The notes: generated from the sequence alone by a model not told the origin. Counted from the stretch's first letter, positions 23,514-32,174 are shown. The stretch: 44,048 nucleotides of DNA from Bacillota bacterium (GCA_023665365.1 JAMPEA010000009.1:1-44048); one strand, 5' to 3'. Program-made: numbers and translations.

Positions 23514-26500
23514 ATGAGTATAGAAAACGACAGAAAAGTATCAGTGGTAATTCCAATATATAAAACTGATAAATTTTTAAAAAAATGTTTAGACAGCGTT
23601 TTAGCACAAACTTATCAAAATTTAGAAATAATCTGCGTAAATGACGCTAGTCCAGATAAAAGTATAGAAATTCTTAACGAATATCAAGAAATAGATGAGA
23701 GAATTAAAATAGTAACTTACGCAAAGAACCGTGGTTTGTTTCACGCGCGCCTTGCAGGTGCAGAAATTGCCACAGGAGATTATATCTGTTTCGTTGATTC
23801 TGATGACACAATATCCATAGATTGGATTAGATTGTTGGTAAAGCGCGCAGAGGAAGAAAAAGCAGATATGGTTATGGGAAATACCGTACAAATTGATAAA
23901 CAAGGATTTTTTGTAGACAATAATTATATGTCGCTTTGCTATAATCGTCCTTCGCTATATGGAGAAGAAATTTTTGATACCTATATGAAAGATGAGGGAC
24001 TTAATTTTGTATGGCATACTGTTTGGAATAAACTGTACTCAATTGAGTTATGGAAAAAGTGCATTGATGATTATGCTGAAATAGATAATCATTTGATAAT
24101 GGCAGAGGATATTGCATACTCTACGGTTTTATTCTATCATGCAAAAAAAATGGCTTTTTCCAATCATGATGCGTATTTTTATTACAGACACGAGGAAGCA
24201 TCAACATCGGTAAATATATCGCTTGACAGAATACAAAAGAACATATTGGATATAGCGCGTGTTTTTGTTTTTTTTGAAAATTTCTTGAACAAATATGGAA
24301 TTTATGAAAAGTACAAGCAAGAGTTTTACGAATTCAAAGCTCGTAATTTCCGTATTTATTGCAATATCTTACATTGTCGTAACCTTTGGAATAATAAGAA
24401 ATATAAAAATTTACTTTTAGACGGTTTTAAATTTGATAAGTTAGAATTAACACGACCCGAGGATTTTTATTTTTATGATAATCGAACTCCTTGGGAAAAT
24501 AATATTGGGTACAATGAAAAGATAAAGACAAAGATTTGCGATCCACAAATTTCAGTAGTTTCATTTGATCTTTTTGACACGCTGATACTAAGACCATTTT
24601 GCAAAGCATCAACATTATTTGATTATATGGAAATAAAATATGTGGATTTTTTTCAAATTAACAATATAAGATTATTTGCAAAAAAGCGTAAAGAAGCGGA
24701 AGATGTATGCCGTCGTCAGCTTAATGAGGAAATTTCTCATCGTGAAGATTGTACATTAAAAGAAATTTATGACACTTTTGTTTCAATATTTGGATATGAA
24801 CAGTCTTTGTCAAATAAGCTTCAAGAATTAGAACAAATTGCTGATTTTAAACTATGCTCTTTGAGAAAATATTCCAAAGAGTTGTATGATTTAGCGGGCG
24901 AACAAGGAAAAAAACGTATTATTGTGACAGATACTTATTATGATAGACATTTCGTGGTTAATTTGCTTAAAAAATTTGGCATTGAAGATTACTATGGTCT
25001 CTATATTTCCTCAGAGAAACGCAAATTAAAAGTCACGGGCAGTTTATTTCGTTGTGTAGTTAAAGATGTCGGGGTCAAACCAAAACAAATGTTGCATTTA
25101 GGCGATAACTGGTTATCTGATTGTGTCAAGGCTTCTGATATTGGAATAAATATCGCTTTTATAGGAAAAACAAGCGAAATATTTCAAAATCTACATTCTA
25201 TTGATAATTATACAGGGGATGTATATCCAACGAATCAATCGACGATATATTCTTTTGCAAATATATCTGAAATGATGAAACAAATACCGATAGATTCATA
25301 TCATGCTTTGGTTGCGAACAACATATTCGACAAGCCATATCCTTCGTGGAATAAACAATTGAGATACAATGCGAATTTCTATTTTATTGGAAATTATGTG
25401 TTGGGCGGAGAAATGTTGGGAGTAGCATCTGAATTATTAAAGGTGTGTAAAAACAATAATTATAATAAGATTGTTTTCTTAGCGCGCGATGGATATTTGC
25501 CTAAAATTGCTTTTGATATTATAAATAATGAACTAGGAGCCAATATTTCCTCAGAATATTTATATGTTTCACGACGTGCATTATTATCCTTTGCAATAGA
25601 AAAGGCAAAATCATTTGGAGTAATTCAAGATTATATTGATATACTTAAACATCAGCCCAATTCAATTTTTGAAATGATTAATCCATATATCAATGATTTG
25701 CAACAATTAGAAAAAGAATTGCAAAAAAGCGGAATAGACTGTGAAAATGAATTTGATAGTTTGCAATGTTTTGAGCGTTTTATTAAGATTTGTGATGGTT
25801 ATCTGGATATTCGAAAATTATCCGATGAAAATCAATTAATTAAACAAAAATTGCAAAATATTTTTGACGGACAGTGTCTAACATTTGATCTTGGGTATAG
25901 CGGAAGGATACAAAGTATTCTCTGTGATATTATGGGGAAACCATTAGATGTCTTTTTTGTACATTCATCAGGGACTCATGCTAAACAAATTTCTAAAAAG
26001 TCAGGCTTTCGCATTTTTGATTATATGCAATATACACCTAAAATCACTTCTATAATAAGAGAATATTTCTTTTCTGAGTTATCGCCATCATGTATTGGAT
26101 ATAAAATTCATGATGAAAAATTGATTCCATTATTTGATAACAAACAAACGAATTATGCTGAGAATTATATTTTTGGTGAAATGATTAGGGGAATGAAAGA
26201 TTTTATATACGACTATTGTAAAACATTTTCCGAAGATGATTTTATGTTTGATTTTCGAAGTGAAGAAATTTCGCTACCTTTTGAAATGTTTATTAACCAA
26301 ACGACTGATAGAGATATATATGCGTTTAGAATTTGTAATATAGAGGATAAGCTATATTTTAACTATGGGGAAAGATCTTTGTCGGAAGCATGGAGACATA
26401 ATTTAAATAAACAGATTGCCGCTAAATCCGATAGTGCGAAATATTATTCATCGTATGACATAATAACCGAAACAAGTCAATTTAGAAATTTACCTAGAAT

Positions 26501-26582
26501 AAAAAGAGCATTGGTTTTATTCTTCATAGATAATAGAAAGTTTTGGCAAAAATTAAAGAAAGCGTTAAGACGCAAGCGTTAA
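23514..26582 (+). CDS. bifunctional glycosyltransferase family 2 / HAD-like protein
   Basis: The 1022-residue protein has three parts. Residues 8-230 are a GT-A glycosyltransferase 2 domain, with VSVVIPIYKTDKFLKKCLDSVLAQTY and the metal-binding VDSDD near 93. Residues about 345-560 are a HAD-like domain with VSFDLFDTLILRP, TDTYYD and LHLGDNWLSD; together these resemble the predicted HAD hydrolases (COG5610 type) of capsule loci. The remaining 400 residues, including FLARDGYLPKIAFDI and LTFDLGYSGRIQS, recur in such proteins but have no function I can name. Base composition is far more AT-rich than the flanks. It probably adds or edits sugars on a surface polymer. A start at 23505 is possible, but 23514 has AGGAG at ideal spacing. 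Confidence 0.85.
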   Translation: MSIENDRKVSVVIPIYKTDKFLKKCLDSVLAQTYQNLEIICVNDASPDKSIEILNEYQEIDERIKIVTYAKNRGLFHARLAGAEIATGDYICFVDSDDTISIDWIRLLVKRAEEEKADMVMGNTVQIDKQGFFVDNNYMSLCYNRPSLYGEEIFDTYMKDEGLNFVWHTVWNKLYSIELWKKCIDDYAEIDNHLIMAEDIAYSTVLFYHAKKMAFSNHDAYFYYRHEEASTSVNISLDRIQKNILDIARVFVFFENFLNKYGIYEKYKQEFYEFKARNFRIYCNILHCRNLWNNKKYKNLLLDGFKFDKLELTRPEDFYFYDNRTPWENNIGYNEKIKTKICDPQISVVSFDLFDTLILRPFCKASTLFDYMEIKYVDFFQINNIRLFAKKRKEAEDVCRRQLNEEISHREDCTLKEIYDTFVSIFGYEQSLSNKLQELEQIADFKLCSLRKYSKELYDLAGEQGKKRIIVTDTYYDRHFVVNLLKKFGIEDYYGLYISSEKRKLKVTGSLFRCVVKDVGVKPKQMLHLGDNWLSDCVKASDIGINIAFIGKTSEIFQNLHSIDNYTGDVYPTNQSTIYSFANISEMMKQIPIDSYHALVANNIFDKPYPSWNKQLRYNANFYFIGNYVLGGEMLGVASELLKVCKNNNYNKIVFLARDGYLPKIAFDIINNELGANISSEYLYVSRRALLSFAIEKAKSFGVIQDYIDILKHQPNSIFEMINPYINDLQQLEKELQKSGIDCENEFDSLQCFERFIKICDGYLDIRKLSDENQLIKQKLQNIFDGQCLTFDLGYSGRIQSILCDIMGKPLDVFFVHSSGTHAKQISKKSGFRIFDYMQYTPKITSIIREYFFSELSPSCIGYKIHDEKLIPLFDNKQTNYAENYIFGEMIRGMKDFIYDYCKTFSEDDFMFDFRSEEISLPFEMFINQTTDRDIYAFRICNIEDKLYFNYGERSLSEAWRHNLNKQIAAKSDSAKYYSSYDIITETSQFRNLPRIKRALVLFFIDNRKFWQKLKKALRRKR

Positions 26583-26620
26583 TAAAAAAGATTTAAATAC
26601 GAAATAAAGGGAAATTTACT

Positions 26621-28876
26621 ATGGCAACCATCGATAAATTGGATATAAAAAAGTGTACGGGATGTGCTTTGTGTGAAGCGGTTTGTCCCAAAGATGCTAT
26701 TGCTATGCATGAAAACGAAGAAGGTTTTCTTGTACCAAATATTGATATGGAAAAATGCATAGAATGTGGTATATGTGCGGACAAATGCCCTCAATTTTTG
26801 AACAACCATACTTTTAATGATAATATCGCTTGTTTTGCAATACAATGTAAAGATAATATTAGAAATTTTGGGAGCAGTGGAGGCGTTTTTAAGGCTATTG
26901 CGGATTATACTTTAAAACTTAATGGTTTAGTTTGTGGAGCGGCATTCGACAAGTCCCAGCTAAATTTACGGCATGTAATTGTAGAAGATAAAGAGGAGTG
27001 TGGAAATCTATTTAAATCAAAATATTTACAAAGTGATACTACTGGAATATATAAAAAAATCAAATTAGCTCTTGAAAAAGGTAGGCTTACAGTATTTAGT
27101 GGATGCCCTTGTCAAATAGACGCATTAAAAATATATTTAGATAAAGAATATAATAATTTAATAACGGTGGATCTTCTATGTCATGGAGTACCTTCTCCAT
27201 TAGCATATAAAATTTTTATATCAGAATTAAATTCGCAAAATAGAGAAATAAAAAAGGTTGATTTTCGAGATAAAAAAGGTGGGTGGGGAACATTGCTGAG
27301 TATTGATTTTGGTGACGAGATTAAATATGAGGCATATAACAGCAGTTATTTTAGAGCATTTTTAAGTGGCTTAAATATGAGAGAATGTTGTTTTCAATGC
27401 CCATATGCTAATAAATCACGAGTAGGAGATATTACTCTCGGAGATTTTTGGGGAATTCAAGATTTCGATAAATCATTAAATGATAACAAGGGGACTTCTC
27501 TTGTGATGTGTAACTCTTCTAAGGGATATGATTTGATTAATAATCTAAAATCAGTAATGAAGATTTGTCAACCAATATCTCTTTCTAATGTGTTGGAGAT
27601 TTCTAAAAATACTAATTGGGCATTGTCTAAACCTTCTCCTAAAAACGATATGAGGAAATGTTTCTTTTATCATCTAAAAAGAGATGGATTTTATAAGGCG
27701 GTGCGTTATGCGGAAAAAGCGATCATAGATGTCGGTATATTGGGATGGTGGATACAGACAGATAAAACGAACTATGGCTCTACACTAACGGATTATGCAT
27801 TAGGAAGGTATTTAAGCTCGTTAGGTTTATCGATAGCATATGTATCTCCGCCTAATTTTGATAGAGCAGACGCTGGTTATTTTAATAAGCGTTATAATTA
27901 TAGAATGACAATGAAATATTCTTATGACGATATGAAAGAAAATAATCGTTATATAGATACTTTCATTGTAGGTTCAGATGTATTATGGTATTATGATGCA
28001 TTTATTCAAAACGGTTTTATGTTCATGTTAGATTTTGTTGATGATGAAAAAAAGAAAATCGCATATGCTACGTCGTTTGGTAATACTATTAAGTTCTTTC
28101 CAAAAGAAGAGATGCCTCGCGCAAAATATCTATTAAATAGGTTTGATAGTATTTCGTTACGCGAAATTGAAGGAGTGGATATTATAAAAAAACATTTCAA
28201 TATAGATGCACAACAGGTATTAGATCCAGTATTTTTATGCGATATAAGTGATTGGAAATTATTAGCAGATAATGCTAGTTCTAAAACGAAAGAAAGATTT
28301 GTTTTTGCGTATTTAATGGATCCTGATATTAATAAAGCTAATCAATTAAAAAATATTGCAAAGAAGATGAAATGCAAATTGGTGACTATTGCAGATAGAC
28401 AAGATGGTTATCAAGAAAAGATAGAGATTCTTTCAGATTGCGGAATTATCACAAATGCAGATTTAGAAACGTATATTTATCATTTGATGAATGCTGAGTT
28501 TATTATTACAGACTCATTTCATGGATTATGTTTCTCATTAATTTTTCGTAAACCATTTTATGCATTGATAAATAAAGTTCGTGGTGCAAGTAGATTTATG
28601 ACTTTATCATCATTGTTTGATATAAGAGATAAATTGATTGACGATATATCTGAAATTGAAAACATGTCGAAAGATGAACTGTTGCAGATTGATTATGATA
28701 TTATTGCTCCTAAAATAGACTATCATATTGAGAAAAGTAAATCATGGCTTAAAAACGCACTAGCTTCTCCTAAAAAGGAAATTGTTCAGTCAGAAATAGA
28801 TAGTCTATCCAATGATGTTTATTTGCTTAAAAAGCAAGTTGAGCAATTATTAAAAATGAAAGATCTTATTAAATGA
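26621..28876 (+). CDS. fused ferredoxin - FrhB/FdhB-like - polysaccharide pyruvyl transferase
   Basis: The 751-residue protein joins three modules. Residues 1-65 hold two 4Fe-4S motifs (CTGCALCEAVCP and CIECGICADKCP). Residues about 75-345 match the coenzyme F420 hydrogenase beta-subunit (FrhB/FdhB) family, with SSGGVFKAIADY, GCPCQIDALK and DLLCHGVPSP. From about 375 on is a polysaccharide pyruvyl transferase, with TDKTNYGSTLTDYALGRYL, VGSDVLW and TDSFHGLCFSLIFRKPFYAL. The C-terminus is a short coiled coil. It follows the glycosyltransferase by 38 bp and shares its AT-rich composition, so the two form one operon. It probably modifies a surface glycan with a pyruvate or related acidic group, with a redox step. 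Confidence 0.88.
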   Translation: MATIDKLDIKKCTGCALCEAVCPKDAIAMHENEEGFLVPNIDMEKCIECGICADKCPQFLNNHTFNDNIACFAIQCKDNIRNFGSSGGVFKAIADYTLKLNGLVCGAAFDKSQLNLRHVIVEDKEECGNLFKSKYLQSDTTGIYKKIKLALEKGRLTVFSGCPCQIDALKIYLDKEYNNLITVDLLCHGVPSPLAYKIFISELNSQNREIKKVDFRDKKGGWGTLLSIDFGDEIKYEAYNSSYFRAFLSGLNMRECCFQCPYANKSRVGDITLGDFWGIQDFDKSLNDNKGTSLVMCNSSKGYDLINNLKSVMKICQPISLSNVLEISKNTNWALSKPSPKNDMRKCFFYHLKRDGFYKAVRYAEKAIIDVGILGWWIQTDKTNYGSTLTDYALGRYLSSLGLSIAYVSPPNFDRADAGYFNKRYNYRMTMKYSYDDMKENNRYIDTFIVGSDVLWYYDAFIQNGFMFMLDFVDDEKKKIAYATSFGNTIKFFPKEEMPRAKYLLNRFDSISLREIEGVDIIKKHFNIDAQQVLDPVFLCDISDWKLLADNASSKTKERFVFAYLMDPDINKANQLKNIAKKMKCKLVTIADRQDGYQEKIEILSDCGIITNADLETYIYHLMNAEFIITDSFHGLCFSLIFRKPFYALINKVRGASRFMTLSSLFDIRDKLIDDISEIENMSKDELLQIDYDIIAPKIDYHIEKSKSWLKNALASPKKEIVQSEIDSLSNDVYLLKKQVEQLLKMKDLIK

Positions 28877-28960
28877 TGAAAATGAATGCACATGTTTAAA
28901 ATTCCAATTAGGCGATTTGAGTTAGTTATACTATATTTTTAGAGCAAATATAAAAATTGG

Positions 28961-29032
28961 TACTCCCGGCGGGAATCGAACCCACAACGGCCCCTTAGGA
29001 GGGGGCTGTTATATCCATTTAACTACGGAAGC
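28961..29032 (-). tRNA. tRNA-Arg (anticodon CCT)
   Basis: The 72-base cloverleaf is read on the minus strand. The acceptor is GCTTCCG/CGGGAGT, with G-T pairs. The D-arm contains AATGGAT. The anticodon stem GCCCC/GGGGC encloses the loop CTCCTAA with anticodon CCT (reads AGG). The T-loop is GTTCGATTC. CCA is encoded (28960-28958). It has its own promoter at 29048-29076. It sits at the right edge of the AT-rich two-gene island. Confidence 0.95.
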
Positions 29033-29047
29033 AAATCAGCCGTGTTT

Positions 29048-29076
29048 ATTATAGCTTATGTATTTTGGTTTGACAA
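29048..29076 (-). promoter_or_regulatory. tRNA-Arg promoter
   Basis: On the minus strand, TTGTCA (29076-29071) and a perfect TATAAT (29053-29048) are 17 bases apart, ending 15 bases before the tRNA. Confidence 0.8.
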
Positions 29077-29326
29077 GCGGCTTTAAAATGTTTGTGGTTA
29101 TTTTTGTTTGGATAGATTTAAGAAATGCCGTTAGATATACCAAAATCGACATTTTGCGTCGAAACGTTCAAAATTTTGGAAATTGCGAGTGCGGAATTCG
29201 CAAAAAATTAAAAAAGTGGAGTCAAACGTTGGACAAACCCTTTCAAGTTTCATATAATATAGACGATTTATAATGTGCGACTTCGAGTTTTTGGTATTCT
29301 AACAAGTTAAACGGAGGAGTTTTGTG
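29077..29326. other. intergenic, no gene supported
   Basis: A 71-codon open frame crosses the tRNA promoter but has no ribosome binding site or recognisable motif and is not called. The segment ends in the ACGGAGGAG ribosome binding site of the next gene. Confidence 0.5.
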
Positions 29327-29968
29327 ATGAACAAGGTTCAGTTGCAAGGCATGATTGATTTAAAAAAATGGTATGACAGCGAGGTAAGCGGGCGCGATAT
29401 GTGCGGGACGTACGACTTTTGCAAATACTGCGATAAGTCTGTCCAGTTGCCTTGCGCGAGCGCGTATGAAAAGGCGAATGCGCAACCTGCCGAAAAGCAG
29501 CTTATCCGCAGAAAAAAGGCGACCGTCAAACCCGTGGTGGAGCAGGATTCGTCGCTGGGCAAGAAATTCGATTACAACAAAGTTATGGCAAAAAAGGCGT
29601 CTCGCAAGAGCTTGACGTTTGCAGAGAAGTACGCGCTTTCGAGCGACATTTTGAAAGACAGATACGCCGTGCTCCAAAAGGCGCTGACGGATACGCCCAA
29701 GGGCGCGCCAAAAATCAAGAGCAGAATAAGCAAGCAGTGCGACACCTATCGCAGGAACGGCGAAATCATTGCGAAGATTACGATAATAGGGACTTCGCTC
29801 CGTATCAATCTGCCTCTCGATTGCAACGCTCCCGAGTTCAACGACGGCAAGACTCCGCACACCGACACTTCGCATAAGAGAGTGTACGAGATGGTCCCGT
29901 TCCAGTTTAAGGTCAACAGCAAGCTCGGGTTGAAGCGCGCGCTCGCACTCATTGAGCTGATAAAGTAA
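29327..29968 (+). CDS. unrecognised Cys-motif protein with a C-terminal basic domain
   Basis: The 213-residue protein starts at ATG 29327, seven bases after GGAGGAG; a GTG at 29324 is also possible. The N-terminus has a cysteine cluster, CGTYDFCKYC...LPC, that may bind a metal. A basic linker leads to a domain of about 130 residues with FAEKYALSSDILKDRYAVL, then PKIKSRISKQCDTYRRNGEIIAKITIIGTSLRINLPL, and a final FKVNSKLGLKRALALIELI. I have seen this K-SR-S...G..IAKI...G..L.L.L pattern in other clostridial proteins but know no name or function for it. It is monocistronic and ends at a bidirectional terminator. Confidence 0.8.
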   Translation: MNKVQLQGMIDLKKWYDSEVSGRDMCGTYDFCKYCDKSVQLPCASAYEKANAQPAEKQLIRRKKATVKPVVEQDSSLGKKFDYNKVMAKKASRKSLTFAEKYALSSDILKDRYAVLQKALTDTPKGAPKIKSRISKQCDTYRRNGEIIAKITIIGTSLRINLPLDCNAPEFNDGKTPHTDTSHKRVYEMVPFQFKVNSKLGLKRALALIELIK

Positions 29969-30006
29969 GCCGATAAAAAGTAAAACGCTTAGCTATAAAG
30001 AAATCC

Positions 30007-30040
30007 AAAAGCCGTATCTTAACGATACGGCTTTTAGATT
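30007..30040. terminator. bidirectional terminator between convergent genes
   Basis: AAAAGCCGTATC (30007-30018) pairs perfectly with GATACGGCTTTT (30024-30035). It serves the plus-strand gene ending at 29968 and the minus-strand gene ending at 30062. Confidence 0.85.
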
Positions 30041-30061
30041 TAGTATCGAAAATAAGTAGAT

Positions 30062-30697
30062 TTAAAGAACGGCACTTTTTTCAATTTCCCATAGCGTATT
30101 GTTGTAAAGAAAGCTCATAGCTTCCGCATTGGTGTTAAAAGATTTTCCACCGTCAACTGAGTATATAATTTTGCTATCGCCGTTTTCGTCTGCAACTACG
30201 TCAAACACATAAGCCAATTTTTTTCTGTTCCACAGACAAATGGCATCGTTCTTTGTAGCTATCGTGGCAAACTCATCAACCAACTGTGGACTTGTGTTGC
30301 GCGTTCTTTCAATTTTCTCCTGCTTGTCCTCATCGGATTTAAGCATTTGTATGGTCAGTCGTTTAGAGCAGGCGAGCATACTTTCTCTTACGCTTTTAAT
30401 ATCGTTGCAATAGCAAAGCCTAACTTGCAAATATTCTTTTAAAATGTAAATAAGATATATGAACAGTGCCGCGCCAAATAGTATCACAAAAAATATCAAT
30501 GCACAGTATCCGGCTAGATCGCTTGTTGGCAATCCTTCCGCTCTATAAGCGTCGATTATTCCTTGAATAGTAATGGCAATGATGATATATCCTACCAAAG
30601 AGAAAATAGCTATAAATATTGAAATAATGCAACAAGCTATTTGCAAATGTCTTTTTGTAGAATCTATTTTTTCGCGTTCTACATTTAAGTTGTCCAT
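30062..30697 (-). CDS. two-TM membrane protein of unknown function, paired with an XRE regulator
   Basis: The 211-residue protein has two long hydrophobic spans (about 20-48 and 67-93). A cytoplasmic domain of about 115 residues follows, containing AFATIATKN-like and KLAYVFDVVADENGDSKIIYSVDGGKSF segments that I do not recognise. The ATG at 30697 is preceded by ACGGAGGA; an in-frame Met at 30715 is less likely. It is divergent from the mini-XRE gene across about 95 bp of AT-rich DNA with a palindrome. This repeats the arrangement at 19239/19536. Confidence 0.8.
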   Translation of the reverse strand: MDNLNVEREKIDSTKRHLQIACCIISIFIAIFSLVGYIIIAITIQGIIDAYRAEGLPTSDLAGYCALIFFVILFGAALFIYLIYILKEYLQVRLCYCNDIKSVRESMLACSKRLTIQMLKSDEDKQEKIERTRNTSPQLVDEFATIATKNDAICLWNRKKLAYVFDVVADENGDSKIIYSVDGGKSFNTNAEAMSFLYNNTLWEIEKSAVL

Positions 30698-30720
30698 ACT
30701 GTCCTCCGTATACAAAATAT

Positions 30721-30764
30721 TTATCCTTGGATAATTATATTTTAATTATATGTCCATAGATAAT
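30721..30764. promoter_or_regulatory. candidate operator between the XRE and membrane-protein genes
   Basis: TTATCCTTGGATAA (30721-30734) has perfect 6-bp arms, TTATCC/GGATAA. A degenerate relative, ATGTCCATAGATAA, lies at 30750-30763. Both are in the divergent promoter region. Binding by the adjacent mini-XRE protein is inferred. Confidence 0.5.
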
Positions 30765-30791
30765 ATTATGTCAAGCAATGGAGATCACAAA

Positions 30792-31001
30792 ATGAAAATT
30801 CTATTGGTTGAACGATTAAAGGAATTGCTTAAAATTTACAATATTACGCAATACGGATTGGCTAAACAGATAGGCATAAGTCCGAGTGCGATATGTAATT
30901 GGCTCAATGGGAAGAAAGAACCAAGCATAGAAAGCCTCTGGAAATTATCAGATTTTTTTGATGTTAGCATTGATTATCTTGTAGGAAAGAAAGAAATATA
31001 A
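30792..31001 (+). CDS. mini-XRE transcriptional regulator, divergent from a membrane protein
   Basis: The 69-residue helix-turn-helix protein contains LVERLKELLKIYNITQYGLAKQI, GISPSAICNWLNGKKEPSIES and the FFDVSIDYLVGKKEI tail. The ATG at 30792 has GGAG nine bases upstream and is preferred over the in-frame ATG at 30750, which lies in the operator region. It ends directly at a perfect terminator. Confidence 0.85.
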   Translation: MKILLVERLKELLKIYNITQYGLAKQIGISPSAICNWLNGKKEPSIESLWKLSDFFDVSIDYLVGKKEI

Positions 31002-31032
31002 TAAAAACCACCGAATTTCGGTGGTTTTTATT
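31000..31032 (+). terminator. terminator after the mini-XRE gene
   Basis: A perfect 16-bp stem (AATAAAAACCACCGAA against its complement) around a single-base loop has T-rich sequence on both sides, so it could act in both directions. Confidence 0.85.
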
Positions 31033-31084
31033 ATTGATTATAAATATTTTTGGCTCAGCCACGCATCAACTTCGTTGGACAGTA

Positions 31085-31148
31085 ACGATTGCCATTATCA
31101 AACTTTGGCAGAGATTAGTAGTTTTCGTTTCAAACACGCGAAGCGTGT
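31085..31148. repeat. palindrome cluster next to the trxB stop (family B)
   Basis: TGCCA/TGGCA arms, a TTTTCGTTT segment and an ACACGC-GAA-GCGTGT hairpin (31134-31148) end two bases from the minus-strand stop at 31150. The last part resembles 21738-21764 after the integrase. Confidence 0.6.
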
Positions 31149-31149
31149 G

Positions 31150-32082
31150 CTATATGCCGCGGAAGGCGCGGATGGTGTCTACGTACTTGCAGGCGTTGAA
31201 AGCGGCTACTGCGCCGTCACTGGACGCGGTGACGAGCTGGCGAATACTCTTAGTGCGGCAGTCGCCGGCGGCGAATATGCCCTCGCAGGAAGTAGTGCAG
31301 GTTTCATCTGCGACGATATAGCCGACCTTGTCGAGCTCGACGAGGTTTTCAAACGCCGTGTTGTTGGGCAGTTGTCCTATGCAGACGAACGCGCACTTGC
31401 AGTCGACAGTGACCGCCTCGTGCGTCTCTGTGTCCTCGAAGCGCAGGGCTTTGAGCTCGTCGTCGGCGACGAATTCTTTTAGGGACAGATGATACTGCAC
31501 GGACACGTTCTCGCGCGAATTGAGCACGTCGATTAGCGCCTTATCCGCAAAGAGTTTGCCGAACAGCGCGCAGACGTGTACGTGCTTGCAGTATCCGCTG
31601 AGGAGGATTGCATACTGAATGGCGGTGTTTGCGTCGCCTATGACCGCGACGTCCTCGCCGGAGTAGAAAGCGCCGTCGCAGAGTGCGCAGTAGCTTACGC
31701 CTTTGCCGACGAGTTCGTCCTCGCGCTCGACGCCGATATGGCGGGGCTTTACGCCCGTAGCCAAGATGACGGAGTAGCACTCGTATTTTCCGTAGTCGGT
31801 GGTCACGATAAAGCAGTCGTCGGATTTTTCAACTTGCTCGACGTGTTCGAGTTCGATATGCGCGCCCCATTCGGCGATTTGCTCGTAGAGTTTATCCATA
31901 AGCTCCGCGCCGCTGATTTGTTGATAGGTGGGGAAGTTTTCCACTCTCGGAGAAAACGCAATCTGTCCTCCGAAACTTTCGCCTTCGAGGACGAGGACGG
32001 ACTTGCCCGCTCTCAAACAGTTGAGGGCGGATGTCATTCCCGCAGGACCTGCACCAATAACTATAATATCAAATCTTTCCAT
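31150..32082 (-). CDS. thioredoxin-reductase-like flavoprotein lacking NADPH-binding residues
   Basis: The 310-residue protein has the TrxR fold. The FAD loop is VIGAGPAGMTSALN (about 8-21), the redox disulfide is CALC (132/135, usually CATC or CAVC), and the C-terminal FAD motif is GIFAAGDCRTKSIRQLVTA. In the pyridine-nucleotide domain the usual GGGxxA is GDANTA (149-154). The HRRxxxR motif that binds the NADPH phosphate is replaced by ALFGKLF (about 172-178). It may therefore use NADH or ferredoxin, as described for ferredoxin-dependent clostridial TrxRs. The next gene downstream of its stop is an XRE. Upstream lies nrdD with a fused glutaredoxin-like domain on the same strand, a likely substrate. 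No good ribosome binding site is seen. Confidence 0.88.
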   Translation of the reverse strand: MERFDIIVIGAGPAGMTSALNCLRAGKSVLVLEGESFGGQIAFSPRVENFPTYQQISGAELMDKLYEQIAEWGAHIELEHVEQVEKSDDCFIVTTDYGKYECYSVILATGVKPRHIGVEREDELVGKGVSYCALCDGAFYSGEDVAVIGDANTAIQYAILLSGYCKHVHVCALFGKLFADKALIDVLNSRENVSVQYHLSLKEFVADDELKALRFEDTETHEAVTVDCKCAFVCIGQLPNNTAFENLVELDKVGYIVADETCTTSCEGIFAAGDCRTKSIRQLVTASSDGAVAAFNACKYVDTIRAFRGI

Positions 32083-32174
32083 ACGCTTTTTTGAAATATC
32101 CGCTTATAAATAAGCTGTATTTGAAAAAGTGGGAATTGACTTCCCTCTTTTTCACATTAAGAGATTGCGCTCAC

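Noticed and set aside
29058..29273. 71-codon open frame after the tRNA
   Set aside because: It has no ribosome binding site, overlaps the tRNA promoter and has no recognisable motif.
31021..32094. plus-strand open frames of 153 and 172 codons
   Set aside because: They are antisense to the TrxR-like gene, whose FAD and disulfide motifs are clear on the minus strand.
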